From the NCBI RefSeq assembly GCF_012843435.1, contig NZ_JABAFC010000015.1, positions 1-64,000 of the forward strand: a stretch of DNA of 64,000 nt, in the 5' to 3' direction. The notes beneath the pieces are model-generated. The model ran no database searches, was not told where the DNA came from, and saw only the letters and a list, made by a program, of their open reading frames with translations. The position numbers and the translations under genes are program-made. Position 1 is the first letter of the stretch. Each line of letters opens with the position of its first letter. Source of the stretch: Psychrobacillus sp. BL-248-WT-3 (GTDB taxonomy: Bacteria; Bacillota; Bacilli; Bacillales_A; Planococcaceae). Shown piece by piece: positions 46,238 to 55,973 of the stretch.

Positions 46238-47944
46238 ATGGAATTCACTCAGAGAGCAAAAAATATAATGATAGCCGTATGGTTTATCTTTGTTCCACTA
46301 GGTACTCTGTTAGTGTATATAAATTCCCCAACAAAACCTACCGAATGGGAAAACTACGGCTACTATTTGCTTTTAGCCTTGTTATCTAGTGTATTTCCTT
46401 TTGTGATAGCCGGATCCACCATTGTTCTAGTCCTTTGGGTCAATGTAGCAATTTTCATGCAGTTCGGTATACTAGCAGAATTAATTTCGATGCAATTATG
46501 CATGTTTCCTATTATCTACCACATGAAAATAACACGTGAAACGTTATTTAAATACTTCTTCAACTCATCTATGTTTTTCTTTCTTTCCGTAATATGCGGA
46601 AGTCTTATTATTGGACTTGGATTTGAAGTGGGTAGTGTGAATATAATGGACGTTATTATTTTTGGTTCCTTATATGCCATCTCTTATATTTTCATAAACC
46701 ATATTATATTATATGGGCGAGAAGTAATTTGCGGCTTTAAACCACTTTTTCTTACAAAAGATTTCTATTGGGAAACTGCATGTCTTTTAATGACATTGCC
46801 TTTTGGGCTAAGCTTATATTTATTTGAAGCTGCAATAGGTCCCATTGCTTTATTGTTAATGGGGATCCCGTTAATGACAATAACTGTGATCGTTCGTTTA
46901 TATAGTGATTCAGAAAAAGTCAATAATGATTTGAATAAGGCTAGTGAATTTGGACATGAGTTAGCGGAACGTTTAACATCTAATGAAATACTAGATATTT
47001 TTGTGGAAAGAGTTTCTAACATGTTCCCTATTGATAGTGCTTTTATTGTTGATAATTTAAATGGCAAATTTATTATTTTACGCGCAATGGTAGATGGAAG
47101 TATGAAAGAGCTAGAATTCCCTCATGAAGAAATTCAAAATAGCTTTGCAGGTACTTGTTACGATAAAGGGGAGCCAACCCTATTTAATAAACAGGTAGAA
47201 TGGGTATCACAAAAGCCTCCATTTTTATCAACAGAAATGCAAAGTGTCATGTGTGTACCAATTTACCGCAACCAAAAAATTGAGGGAGTATTGGTTCTAG
47301 CAACGAAGAGTAAGTTCGCCTTTGAGCCATATCAGTTAAATATAGTTCATTTATTATGCTCCTATTTTGCTGTTTCCCTTGAAAAAGCAAGATTGGTTCG
47401 TGAAGCTGTTGCACAAAGTGAAATTTGTGAGCTTACAAAACTCTTTAACTATAGATATTTAGACAAACAAATAGCGCGCGATATGGCAAAAATGGAGGTA
47501 GGGGCTTATCAATCTCTTTCATTAATCATGCTGGACATAGATAAATTTAAAGCGGTAAATGATACGTATGGACATCATAGTGGAAATATTATTCTAAAAG
47601 AATTTGCTCAGCTTATAAAAAGTGAAATCGGTAGAGAAGGCACTGTAGGGAGATATGGTGGAGAAGAGTTCGTCGTCATCCTTCCTAATTACACCAAGCT
47701 ACAAGCCATGAATCTCGCCGAGCAGCTGCGATTAAAGATCGAGCAAACGCCATTTATGGTCGAACTAGACCTAGCTGACGTAACGAGAGAAGAAATCATC
47801 TTTATTACAGCTAGTATTGGCGTTTCAACTGCTCCCGAGGACAGTGACGAGGGTAATTCTCTAATACGTAATGCTGATCGTGCACTGTATATTGGGGCAA
47901 AGCAGGCGGGTAGAAATAGGGTTGCGGAGTATGTGAAGTCTTAA
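46238..47944 (+). CDS. Membrane GAF-GGDEF diguanylate cyclase
   Basis: This 568-residue protein has about six to eight transmembrane segments in residues 8-228, a GAF domain (about 245-395, with SAFIVDNLNGKF and MCVPIYRNQKIEGVLVLA) and a GGDEF domain (about 405-565). The active site reads RYGGEEFVVILP, with LDIDKFKAVNDTYGHHSG upstream, so it should make cyclic di-GMP. The inhibitory RxxD site is absent. It resembles B. subtilis DgcP in its GAF-GGDEF part. AAGGGAGG precedes the ATG. A second GGDEF gene lies in the pilus cluster 11 kb downstream. Confidence 0.9.
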   Translation: MEFTQRAKNIMIAVWFIFVPLGTLLVYINSPTKPTEWENYGYYLLLALLSSVFPFVIAGSTIVLVLWVNVAIFMQFGILAELISMQLCMFPIIYHMKITRETLFKYFFNSSMFFFLSVICGSLIIGLGFEVGSVNIMDVIIFGSLYAISYIFINHIILYGREVICGFKPLFLTKDFYWETACLLMTLPFGLSLYLFEAAIGPIALLLMGIPLMTITVIVRLYSDSEKVNNDLNKASEFGHELAERLTSNEILDIFVERVSNMFPIDSAFIVDNLNGKFIILRAMVDGSMKELEFPHEEIQNSFAGTCYDKGEPTLFNKQVEWVSQKPPFLSTEMQSVMCVPIYRNQKIEGVLVLATKSKFAFEPYQLNIVHLLCSYFAVSLEKARLVREAVAQSEICELTKLFNYRYLDKQIARDMAKMEVGAYQSLSLIMLDIDKFKAVNDTYGHHSGNIILKEFAQLIKSEIGREGTVGRYGGEEFVVILPNYTKLQAMNLAEQLRLKIEQTPFMVELDLADVTREEIIFITASIGVSTAPEDSDEGNSLIRNADRALYIGAKQAGRNRVAEYVKS

Positions 47945-47952
47945 TAACAAGT

Positions 47953-47993
47953 ATAAAGGCGAGGATGCTGTTAACTAGCATTCTCGCCTTTAT
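47953..47993. terminator. Bidirectional terminator between GGDEF and pilX-like genes
   Basis: ATAAAGGCGAGGATGCT and AGCATTCTCGCCTTTAT form a 17-bp stem with one wobble pair and A/T ends, between convergent genes. Confidence 0.85.
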
Positions 47994-48024
47994 CTTATAA
48001 TTATATTTGCTAACATAGGAGTTG

Positions 48025-49548
48025 CTATACTTCTCTATCCTTTACTATTGGTGGTTCAATTTTATAAATAACATGCTGTTTTCTTTTTAAATTATTATAT
48101 ATATCTATTATGTCTTTGTCATAGATGATTTGTAAGCGTGATTTGTTAAAAAAATCAATACCTGTTAAAATTACGTTTTTACCCGAAACACCACCCTTAA
48201 TTTCCATATTTGAAAATATTCCGGTAATTTTTATATCATTTTCTGCATAGAAAAATGCATTTATCCTATTCTGTATTACGGAATTAAAGTTAATTTTGAT
48301 ATTTTCTTTTGTAAGAATAATTAAACTCCCTTTTTCCCCCTTCGGATTTAACTTAGATAGTTGTATATTGACATCTTGTAATGAATAAATCATGGAATTA
48401 CTATCTATGTTACCATTAATATTTACCTTGCCATTAACATATATTGGACCTTCTATAGTTACGTCCCCAGAAATAGATAAATTGCCTCCTACATATAAGC
48501 CATCTTTAATAGTTAAATTAGCATCGAATATATGAAGATCAGCTGGTGTTGTAAATTTTTTAATTGTATTAACTCCAGTTATTCTAAAAGGTACATTAGG
48601 ATTTTCTTTGTTCTCACATCTTAACCAAAACAACCAATAACATTCTTTGCTAACCGGTTTTATATTTCCTAGGTCTTCGGTAAGATCATTAATTTTGACA
48701 TAGGTCAAATTGTTTCTGTCATATTCTCTTGTCGAGTAAATATCGTTACTGTTGTTAAAATTTTCTACGTAATCCTTAATGCCTAGATTACTATATTCCG
48801 GAATGAATTTAGTAATTTTATATAAAGAATCATTTGAAAATAAGGGGGGTCTCTGATTTGTATTTTCGCTCCCTATATTTATTATAGATTTTTGTTTCCC
48901 GCTGCTAGGATAAATTTTTGGCAGATCCCCTAATAGATAACTGGTTGTAAGGACGTTATCTACCTTAATATCCCCTTGTATAGACAAACCTCCATTTAGT
49001 GTTAAATCTCCCCCATTTTTATTTTTATCTTGATTGGAACCTACAGCATAATTAAGCGAAGGAGGGGCTATTTCTGCACCCATCTCTATTTTTGATGATA
49101 GTACCTTTTCTACTCCACCAGAGTATCCAGTACTTTCAAACTTAATAAGCTTTCTCGTTTTATTTTCTATCGTTTCATCATAGATTTCATAGGTTGGTGA
49201 TATTTTTTTTATGCAAACACTATATTTATCTTTTTCAGTAATCATGTTATTGGAGCAAGTGTAATGATCTAGTGTAGAATTAAGGATTTTTATAAAGTTT
49301 TCCCTTGGTAACCCAGAATAATTCGTATTCTTAAGTACTGTTTCTAATTCTAAATTAATTTGTTGTGTAATTCTGTCTATTCCTTTCTCCGCATAAGCAG
49401 CTGCTCGAATATTATTTTCTCTTACTTCATTTTTGGAAATTCCGTTCATTGTTAATGTCATTATACTAAGACCTATTACACTGAATAAGACTAAGAGAAT
49501 AACAGAAATAATTAAAGTATTTCCAGCCTGGTTCTTTAACCGTCTCAT
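48025..49548 (-). CDS. PilX-like type IV pilus assembly protein with large C-terminal domain
   Basis: This 507-residue protein starts MRRLKNQAGNTLIISVILLV, a PilX-type N-terminus in which the Glu+5 of ordinary pilins is missing. One transmembrane helix covers about 10-33. The long ectodomain includes a beta-helical or polymer-forming-like part from about residue 340 (VGGNLSISGDVTIEGPIYVNG). Such proteins are minor pilins placed at pilus tips; adhesive function is inference. A GGAGGAAG site precedes the ATG, which overlaps the stop of the upstream minor pilin gene by one base. It is the last of three minus-strand pilin-like genes. Confidence 0.8.
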   Translation of the reverse strand: MRRLKNQAGNTLIISVILLVLFSVIGLSIMTLTMNGISKNEVRENNIRAAAYAEKGIDRITQQINLELETVLKNTNYSGLPRENFIKILNSTLDHYTCSNNMITEKDKYSVCIKKISPTYEIYDETIENKTRKLIKFESTGYSGGVEKVLSSKIEMGAEIAPPSLNYAVGSNQDKNKNGGDLTLNGGLSIQGDIKVDNVLTTSYLLGDLPKIYPSSGKQKSIINIGSENTNQRPPLFSNDSLYKITKFIPEYSNLGIKDYVENFNNSNDIYSTREYDRNNLTYVKINDLTEDLGNIKPVSKECYWLFWLRCENKENPNVPFRITGVNTIKKFTTPADLHIFDANLTIKDGLYVGGNLSISGDVTIEGPIYVNGKVNINGNIDSNSMIYSLQDVNIQLSKLNPKGEKGSLIILTKENIKINFNSVIQNRINAFFYAENDIKITGIFSNMEIKGGVSGKNVILTGIDFFNKSRLQIIYDKDIIDIYNNLKRKQHVIYKIEPPIVKDREV

Positions 49549-50045
49549 TATTCTTCCTCCTTATCATTAATAGTTCGAACATGATTTAAAAAAGAGATTT
49601 CTTTTTTGTTTTTTTGATTTATAAGAGCTAAATGTATTTCATATAAACCTGGCTCATTTTGATGGATGTACGAGTTATTAGAAATAACTATATCTTTATT
49701 TTCGATTTTAATAAGCTTGTCACTAATATAAAGCTGTCCATTATCGAATCCGCTCTTTGTTTTCACGTTATTTGTCTTTTTTATTAAAAAGTAATATATG
49801 TTTTTATTTTTATCAGGAGCCTGAGTAATATCTGTTTCTTTTGTTGTATAGATATCTTTAACTAGTTCAGCCATTAAAAAGTCTGCTTCATCCCTTAAAT
49901 TATTAACAACTTGTATATGTTCATAATGTTCAAACCCCTTAAATATCAATGAAAATGCCAATATAGCTATTGTTACACTTAAAATGAGGGACGCAATTAG
50001 TTCCAAGAGGGTTAGCCCATTTTGATTTTTTATGTATTTATTCAT
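49548..50045 (-). CDS. Minor type IV prepilin (PilW-like)
   Basis: This 165-residue protein has the class III prepilin leader MNKYIKNQNG, cleavage before LTLLE, Glu+5 and a hydrophobic helix to about residue 32. The remainder is a short beta-rich domain without recognised family. Start could be ATG at 50045 or TTG at 50051; AGAGGGG lies 10 or 4 bases away, favouring the ATG. It overlaps the upstream minor pilin gene by 8 bp. A role in pilus initiation with the PilV- and PilX-like partners is inferred from the gene order. Confidence 0.8.
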   Translation of the reverse strand: MNKYIKNQNGLTLLELIASLILSVTIAILAFSLIFKGFEHYEHIQVVNNLRDEADFLMAELVKDIYTTKETDITQAPDKNKNIYYFLIKKTNNVKTKSGFDNGQLYISDKLIKIENKDIVISNNSYIHQNEPGLYEIHLALINQKNKKEISFLNHVRTINDKEEE

Positions 50046-50439
50046 AAACAATATACCCCTCTACGGCGCTAGATGATTTACTTGAATCCAGTCTAACTTT
50101 AATAACAACATTTAGAAGCTTCATTTTTTTTTCATCGTTATTTTGAGATGTTTTTATTGATACCTTATAGTTTTTGTTATTCAATTTGATAACTTTCTCT
50201 AGTTTTTCTTTTATCTCAAAAGTAGAGTTCTCCAAATCAACTAAAAATAAATTGGAGGGATCTATTTTTAGCCTTTCTAATTCTGCATCCGCTAAGTAAA
50301 TCATTACTAGTTTTTCATTGTTAGAAGCAGCATTTTCATTTGAGTTAATTATTAACTGAAAAAATGAAAGTAGGACTATAGAGATAATAGCTAATGAAGT
50401 AAGAACTTCCACTAGAGTTAATCCTTTCTGATTTACCAA
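50038..50439 (-). CDS. Minor type IV prepilin (PilV-like)
   Basis: This 133-residue protein has the very short leader MVNQKG followed by LTLVEVLTSLAIISIVLLSFFQL, a prepilin helix with Glu+5. AGAGGGTG lies upstream of the TTG start. It is the first gene of the minus-strand minor-pilin operon and is divergent from the VanW/G5 gene. In well-studied systems PilV, PilW and PilX homologues prime pilus assembly. Confidence 0.8.
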   Translation of the reverse strand: MVNQKGLTLVEVLTSLAIISIVLLSFFQLIINSNENAASNNEKLVMIYLADAELERLKIDPSNLFLVDLENSTFEIKEKLEKVIKLNNKNYKVSIKTSQNNDEKKMKLLNVVIKVRLDSSKSSSAVEGYIVYE

Positions 50440-50691
50440 AAAAACACCCTCTTCGACCTATTAATGTTTAAATTAATCTACTATATTTCCAATATTATCA
50501 TAAAACATGTGGATAAATAGATATAAAAATATATTTTTTAGAAGAAATTTGTAAAAATAGCTACTAAAGTCATGTGTAATTTTGCTTAAATTACGTTATT
50601 ATCTTTAATATACTCTTGTTTTTTAAGAAAAATATCCATTTTAAAGGTTAAAAAAGGTAAAAATAAGTGAATTAAGAAGTGGGTGAATCAT
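50440..50691 (+). other. Divergent intergenic region between minor pilins and the VanW gene
   Basis: This AT-rich 252-bp region must hold promoters for both directions. No confident -35/-10 pair, hairpin or operator was picked out by eye. Confidence 0.4.
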
Positions 50692-51999
50692 ATGAGGAAG
50701 ATTATTTTGATATCTATCGTATTTGTCTTATTTTCAATAGTTGTCCTTAACGGTGCGGCAAATGCTGAGAAGAATACAGGTGGTGGTAGCTCCACTATTG
50801 GTGGCGTAACAATAGAAACTAAAGACCGTGAAGAGGTCATTGCTCTTTTAAATGAAGAAATAGCAAAGTGGAAAGAACGACCAATAATCTTAAAAACTCT
50901 AGTCAAGGAAATTATACTTGATCCAAATAGCTTTAGTTTTGATGTGGAATATAGTTCTCAATCCTACATCGAGGCTACTTCCAATGCTTGGTTTAAATTT
51001 TGGAAGAAAGATGCTGAGGTGAATCTTCCTTTAACAGTTGAAATAGATGAATCTTTAATAGAAATGCTAGCTCAATATCCATCACTAAATATAGAGAAAA
51101 CGATTGAAAATATAAAAAGCAGTGTAGAGAATCTAGTATCAACGCCAATTGAAGCTGTAGAGCTCGATAATACTATTTTAGAATCCGAGAGAATGGCCTT
51201 TAGTCTTGAAAGTGTAACTCAAAATCTAGTGGGACAGGCAGATATTATTGAAGCATTGAATGATGTGGTCATACCCGAAGGTCAGACTTTTTCGTTATTA
51301 ACTAAGCTACAGGAGTCAAATGTTCCATATAACGATGCCACAATGGACTTCATTGCTTCGCTCTTATATGCAACTGTCCTTCAAACAAATTTTGAAATCG
51401 TCGAGAGACACTCGCAAGGAATAATTCCTTCGTACTTAGAGCCTGGTATTGAGGCTGATGTAGAAAGTGATTTTAGTAAAGACTTTAAATTTATAAATTC
51501 TATTCAACTACCGGTTGTCTTGAAGGTTGGTATAAAAGGAAACGAAATATTAGTTGAATTTTATACAGCTCAATCTGAAATAAAAGGCAATTATGAAGTT
51601 TTAGAAAAGGAAATTGTTAATCCTCGTACAATCTACCGTTACTCTAACAGTTTAAAAGAGGGAGAAGAGGAGTTAGTTCAGGAGGGGGAGCCAGGTTTAA
51701 GAGTTACTGTATATCGTACAGTAGCAGATAAGATAGGCCCTTATGAACAAGAAGAAGTGATTAGCAAGGATTATTATCCACCAAAGCATCGAATCGTACT
51801 AACGTCTATAGAAAATTCAGTAAGTGCTGGATCCAATACTTTGACTGACATAGATTTAAATGGAGATGGGTTGCCAGATATAGAAGAAACAGATAAAGGT
51901 CCATCTAACACTCCAGATTCACCTAATTCAGAGCAAACTGGTGAATTATCAGAAGGTAGCTATTACGATAAGGCTGGAAATATTATTACACCGAAATAA
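50692..51999 (+). CDS. Exported VanW/G5-domain protein
   Basis: This 435-residue protein has an N-terminal signal peptide or anchor (RKIILISIVFVLFSIVVLNGAANA). A VanW-like region lies around 185-300 (EALNDVVIPEGQTFSLLTKL, DFIASLLYATVLQTNFEIVERH). A G5 domain follows at about 320-395 (EILEKEIVNP-type start, GEPGLRVTVYRTV). DIDLNGDGLPDIEETD near residue 386 resembles a calcium-binding loop. The ATG at 50692 has GGGTG six bases upstream; an in-frame GTG at 50683 is less likely. It heads the plus-strand pilus genes. A wall-binding role in letting the pilus cross the peptidoglycan is speculation. Confidence 0.8.
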   Translation: MRKIILISIVFVLFSIVVLNGAANAEKNTGGGSSTIGGVTIETKDREEVIALLNEEIAKWKERPIILKTLVKEIILDPNSFSFDVEYSSQSYIEATSNAWFKFWKKDAEVNLPLTVEIDESLIEMLAQYPSLNIEKTIENIKSSVENLVSTPIEAVELDNTILESERMAFSLESVTQNLVGQADIIEALNDVVIPEGQTFSLLTKLQESNVPYNDATMDFIASLLYATVLQTNFEIVERHSQGIIPSYLEPGIEADVESDFSKDFKFINSIQLPVVLKVGIKGNEILVEFYTAQSEIKGNYEVLEKEIVNPRTIYRYSNSLKEGEEELVQEGEPGLRVTVYRTVADKIGPYEQEEVISKDYYPPKHRIVLTSIENSVSAGSNTLTDIDLNGDGLPDIEETDKGPSNTPDSPNSEQTGELSEGSYYDKAGNIITPK

Positions 52000-52020
52000 A
52001 GAAATACGAGGTGAGAAAAA

Positions 52021-53685
52021 ATGAAAAGCAAGACTCGTAAATTATTAGGAGACCTACTAGTTGAATCACATGTTATAACTTCAACTCAACTTGATCATGC
52101 GTTAAAAAACAAAAAACGAGAAGAGAAGCTTGGAGATTATTTAATTAGTGAGAACTTAATTACAGAGCAACAATTAATAGAAGTTCTAGAATTTCAATTA
52201 GGTATTCCACATGTGAATTTAAACCAGTTTTCTATAAATCCTGAACTCATCCAATTGGTTCCTAAGGAATTAGCAAAGCGAACTAATGTAATGCCTTTAA
52301 GAAAAACGAAAAATAAATTATTGATTGCTATGGCAGATCCAATGGATTATTTCGCAATTGAAGAAATACGTATGGCTACTGGATGTCAGATAGAAACTGC
52401 TATAGCTGCAAAAGATGACTTATATCGCACGATTACTAAGTACTATGATTTTCAGGAATCTATGGAACAAGCTTTGATAGATCTGTCTCCAAAGGAAATG
52501 GAAAATGATACGCAAATAACGGACGAAGATTCACCGATAGTTCGACTTGTAAATCAAATTATAGCTAATGGAGTTGCTCAAAGAGCAAGTGATATACATT
52601 TTGATCCTCAAGAGACAGAGCTGCTAGTGCGGTATCGTGTGGATGGGATGCTTAAAACAGAGCGTTCACTTCCAAAATATATGCAAAATGTTGTACTGGC
52701 CCGAATTAAAATTATGGGTAATTTGAACATTACCGAAAATCGAATTCCACAAGATGGTCGAATAAAAATTTCAGTTAATATGAGGTCAATTGATATACGT
52801 CTTTCCACACTTCCTGCAATTTACGGGGAGAAAGTAGTAATGAGGATACTAGATATGTCAAATGCCTTAAATGATGTTACTAAACTTAGCTTTAGCGATA
52901 AAAATTTAGCTACATTTAACAAGATGATTGAACATCCAAACGGAATCGTTTTAATAACGGGCCCCACAGGATCAGGGAAATCATCTACTCTTTATGCAGC
53001 GCTAAACAAGCTGAACGATGAGCATATTAACATTATTACGGTTGAGGATCCAGTGGAATATCAGCTAAACGGCATAAATCAAATCCAAGTACGCGAAGAA
53101 GTTGATTTAACATTTGCGGTAGGACTAAGGTCTATTTTAAGACAAGATCCAGACGTAGTGATGGTTGGAGAAATTCGTGACCTTGAAACCGCTCAAATTG
53201 CGGTTCGTGCTTCTTTAACAGGACATTTAGTATTGAGCACACTTCATACTAACAGCGCAGTAGAGTCGGTATCACGATTAAAGGACATGGGTATCGAACC
53301 CTTCTTGCTCTCCTCTTCACTAGTGGGCATAGTTGCTCAAAGGCTAGTTCGAAAAGTATGTAGAGATTGTGGAGAAAGTATAGTTCCAAGTTCAAGAGAA
53401 AAAGAGATTTTCCTAGAAAGAGGAATAGCATTAGAAAAGATTAGACGTGGCAAAGGTTGTCCAGCCTGCAATCAAACCGGCTACCGCGGACGACTTGCCA
53501 TACATGAAGTACTACAAGTAGATGAATACGTGAAAGATATTATTTTGACTGAAAAAAGTCCGTCCATTTTAAAAAATCATATGAAAGAAATGGGTTATTT
53601 GAGTCTTTTAGAGGATGGATTAATGAAGGTTAAGGACGGACTAACAACTACTGAGGAAGTATTGAGAGTAGCGACAGTCGACTGA
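52021..53685 (+). CDS. pilB: Type IV pilus extension ATPase PilB
   Basis: This 554-residue ATPase powers pilus polymerisation. The N-terminal MshEN/GspE-II domain covers about 1-150 (LGDLLVESHVIT, LIEVLEFQLGIPHVNL). In some PilB proteins this domain binds cyclic di-GMP. The ATPase core shows Walker A GPTGSGKSST, the Asp box ITVEDPVEYQL, Walker B DPDVVMVGEIRD and the His box TGHLVLSTLHTN. A tetracysteine zinc site (CRDCG, CPACNQTGYRGR) is present. It is longer than ComGA. GAGGTGAG precedes the ATG, and pilT follows at 10 bp. Confidence 0.95.
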   Translation: MKSKTRKLLGDLLVESHVITSTQLDHALKNKKREEKLGDYLISENLITEQQLIEVLEFQLGIPHVNLNQFSINPELIQLVPKELAKRTNVMPLRKTKNKLLIAMADPMDYFAIEEIRMATGCQIETAIAAKDDLYRTITKYYDFQESMEQALIDLSPKEMENDTQITDEDSPIVRLVNQIIANGVAQRASDIHFDPQETELLVRYRVDGMLKTERSLPKYMQNVVLARIKIMGNLNITENRIPQDGRIKISVNMRSIDIRLSTLPAIYGEKVVMRILDMSNALNDVTKLSFSDKNLATFNKMIEHPNGIVLITGPTGSGKSSTLYAALNKLNDEHINIITVEDPVEYQLNGINQIQVREEVDLTFAVGLRSILRQDPDVVMVGEIRDLETAQIAVRASLTGHLVLSTLHTNSAVESVSRLKDMGIEPFLLSSSLVGIVAQRLVRKVCRDCGESIVPSSREKEIFLERGIALEKIRRGKGCPACNQTGYRGRLAIHEVLQVDEYVKDIILTEKSPSILKNHMKEMGYLSLLEDGLMKVKDGLTTTEEVLRVATVD

Positions 53686-53695
53686 GGTGAATAAG

Positions 53696-54736
53696 ATGGA
53701 CTTTACTATTTTTAACTTATTGGAAAAAGCATATACAGATAAAGCATCTGATCTTCATTTAACAGTTGGCCTAGCCCCAGTTTTTAGAGTCCATGGGAAG
53801 CTAGATAATTTTGGTGATTATCAATTAGAGAATAACGATACTAAAAAAATGCTAGAGGACCTATTAGATACGGATGGATTACATGAGTTTACTCAAAAAG
53901 GAGAGATAGACTTTAGTTTTGCGTTAGAGGACCTTTGTCGATTTCGAATTAATGCGTATCTCCAACAAAATAATGTTGCCATTGCCATCCGAATTATTGA
54001 ATCTACCATACCTTCTGTTGAAGATTTAAGAATGCCAAATGTCCTTTACACACTTGCGGACAAGCCACAAGGTCTTATTCTTGTCACAGGACCTACTGGA
54101 TCAGGAAAATCTACAACACTAGCAGCGATGATTGATTATATAAACTCTGCTAAATCAAAACATATTATTACGCTCGAAGATCCCATTGAATATGTTCATA
54201 AACATAAGAAATCTATCGTCAATCAAAGAGAAGTTGGTTCAGATACACAAAGCTTTTCCAATGGACTACGAGCAGCACTGCGTCAAGATCCGGATGTGAT
54301 TCTAGTAGGAGAAATGCGTGATTTAGAAACGATCTCTACGGCAATCACGGCAGCTGAAACAGGTCATTTAGTAATGGCTACACTGCATACGAGTAGCGCA
54401 CCAACTACAATTGATCGTATTATTGACGTTTTTCCGCCGCATCAGCAAGGGCAGATTCGTATCCAGCTAGCAAATGTTTTACAGGGAATCGTGTCACAAC
54501 GTCTTTTCTCAAAGGTTAATGGATCAGGAAGGGTTGTAGCTACAGAAATACTAATACAAACCCCATCGGTAGCAAACCTTATCCGTAACGAGAAGATTCA
54601 TCAAATAAAAAATGTGATGCAAACTAGTCGAGCATTAGGAATGCATACGCTTGAAGCATCTATTCAGCAGCTCCTAATGTCAAAACAAATCACATTGGAA
54701 GAAGCCAAACCGTTTATGAATGCAGGTGAATTTTAA
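53696..54736 (+). CDS. pilT: Type IV pilus retraction ATPase PilT
   Basis: This 346-residue retraction motor has SDLHLTVGLAPVFRVHGKL, GPTGSGKSTTLAAMIDYI, ITLEDPIEYVH, DPDVILVGEMRDLETI, a His box (TGHLVMATLHTSSA) and IDVFPPHQQGQIRIQLA. Its presence means the pilus can retract, which distinguishes this cluster from a pure com pseudopilus. The ATG at 53696 is 6 bases after GAGGTG; GTG at 53687 overlaps that site. Its stop overlaps the pilC start by one base. Confidence 0.95.
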   Translation: MDFTIFNLLEKAYTDKASDLHLTVGLAPVFRVHGKLDNFGDYQLENNDTKKMLEDLLDTDGLHEFTQKGEIDFSFALEDLCRFRINAYLQQNNVAIAIRIIESTIPSVEDLRMPNVLYTLADKPQGLILVTGPTGSGKSTTLAAMIDYINSAKSKHIITLEDPIEYVHKHKKSIVNQREVGSDTQSFSNGLRAALRQDPDVILVGEMRDLETISTAITAAETGHLVMATLHTSSAPTTIDRIIDVFPPHQQGQIRIQLANVLQGIVSQRLFSKVNGSGRVVATEILIQTPSVANLIRNEKIHQIKNVMQTSRALGMHTLEASIQQLLMSKQITLEEAKPFMNAGEF

Positions 54737-55941
54737 TGACTGTATACAAATACGTTGGGAGAACTACGACAGGAACTATAAAAAAAGGAATCGTGGATGC
54801 ACCCAGTAAGCAGGACGCCATTGGTAAATTACGATCTCAAGGCATTAACGCTAGAGAAATCGATGAATCAAAAAGTATTCTTCATAAAGAATTATCCCTT
54901 GGTGGCAAGGTTAAAAATGAGGATTTTGTCATTTATAGCAGACAATTTGCAACACTTATTCGTGCAGGTGTATCGATCCTAGAATCTACGAAAATATTAG
55001 CCGAGCAAACGTCCAGTAAGCCTTTAAAAAATGGATTGCTAGCAGTTGAAGAAGATGTTCGCTCGGGTATTTCCTTCTCAGATGCAGCTTCAAAAAATTC
55101 AAAAGTTTTTCCTGCATTATTTGTCAACATGATTAAGGCTGGAGAGGCAACGGGTAACTTAGATTCAGCTTTAGATCGATTAGCGTTTTCCTACGAAAAA
55201 CAATTCAATTTGAAGAAAAAGGTTCAATCAACCTTAGCATATCCTATTATTCTTTTATGTTTAACGCTAATTGTGTCGGTCTTTTTAATGCTAACGATTG
55301 TCCCTCAATTTGTGTCCATGTTTGATGAAATGGGAGCAGAGTTACCATTGATCACAAAAGCAGTAATGGGTTTAAGTGAATCGCTCCAATCATCGTGGTA
55401 TATATTTTTACTAATTATTATATTAGTAGTTTTAATCTTTCATTACTTCTTTAAAAACAATGAGAGGTTTAACTATTCCGTCCATTTGTTCCTTTTAAGA
55501 GTTCCGGTATTTGGAAAGCTGTTACAAAAATCCGCTATAGCGAGAATGACAAGGACTCTATCATCATTATTCAGTAGTGCTGTACCAATTCTTCAGGCGT
55601 TAACGATTGTTGAAAAAGTAATTGGTAATCCAGTAGTTGGTAAAGTTGTGAGAGAATCACGATCTAGCCTTGAAAAAGGAGGAACATTATCGGGTCCATT
55701 TTCGAAAAGTTGGATTTTCCCTCCACTTGTTTCACAAATGACGGCTATAGGTGAGCAGACCGGTTCATTAGATTATATGTTAGAAAAAATTGCTGACTTT
55801 TATGAAGATGATGTAGACAGAACAGTTGATAGCTTAAAATCTCTTATTGAGCCATTAATGATCCTTCTCTTAGCAGGTATAGTAGGTACCATCGTTATGG
55901 CAATCATGATTCCGATGTTCAGTATGTACGAACAAATATAA
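54736..55941 (+). CDS. pilC: Type IV pilus inner-membrane platform PilC
   Basis: This 401-residue T2SF-family protein has two repeated cytoplasmic four-helix domains (about 65-190 and 265-390; FVIYSRQFATLIRAGVSILES and ARMTRTLSSLFSSAVPILQAL). Three transmembrane segments lie at about 166-195, 217-240 and 372-395. PilC connects the PilB and PilT motors with the pilus base. The ATG overlaps the last base of pilT. The major pilin gene lies 32 bp downstream. Confidence 0.95.
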   Translation: MTVYKYVGRTTTGTIKKGIVDAPSKQDAIGKLRSQGINAREIDESKSILHKELSLGGKVKNEDFVIYSRQFATLIRAGVSILESTKILAEQTSSKPLKNGLLAVEEDVRSGISFSDAASKNSKVFPALFVNMIKAGEATGNLDSALDRLAFSYEKQFNLKKKVQSTLAYPIILLCLTLIVSVFLMLTIVPQFVSMFDEMGAELPLITKAVMGLSESLQSSWYIFLLIIILVVLIFHYFFKNNERFNYSVHLFLLRVPVFGKLLQKSAIARMTRTLSSLFSSAVPILQALTIVEKVIGNPVVGKVVRESRSSLEKGGTLSGPFSKSWIFPPLVSQMTAIGEQTGSLDYMLEKIADFYEDDVDRTVDSLKSLIEPLMILLLAGIVGTIVMAIMIPMFSMYEQI

Positions 55942-55973
55942 TAAGGTATTCATTAAAAGGAGGTGAAAAAGTC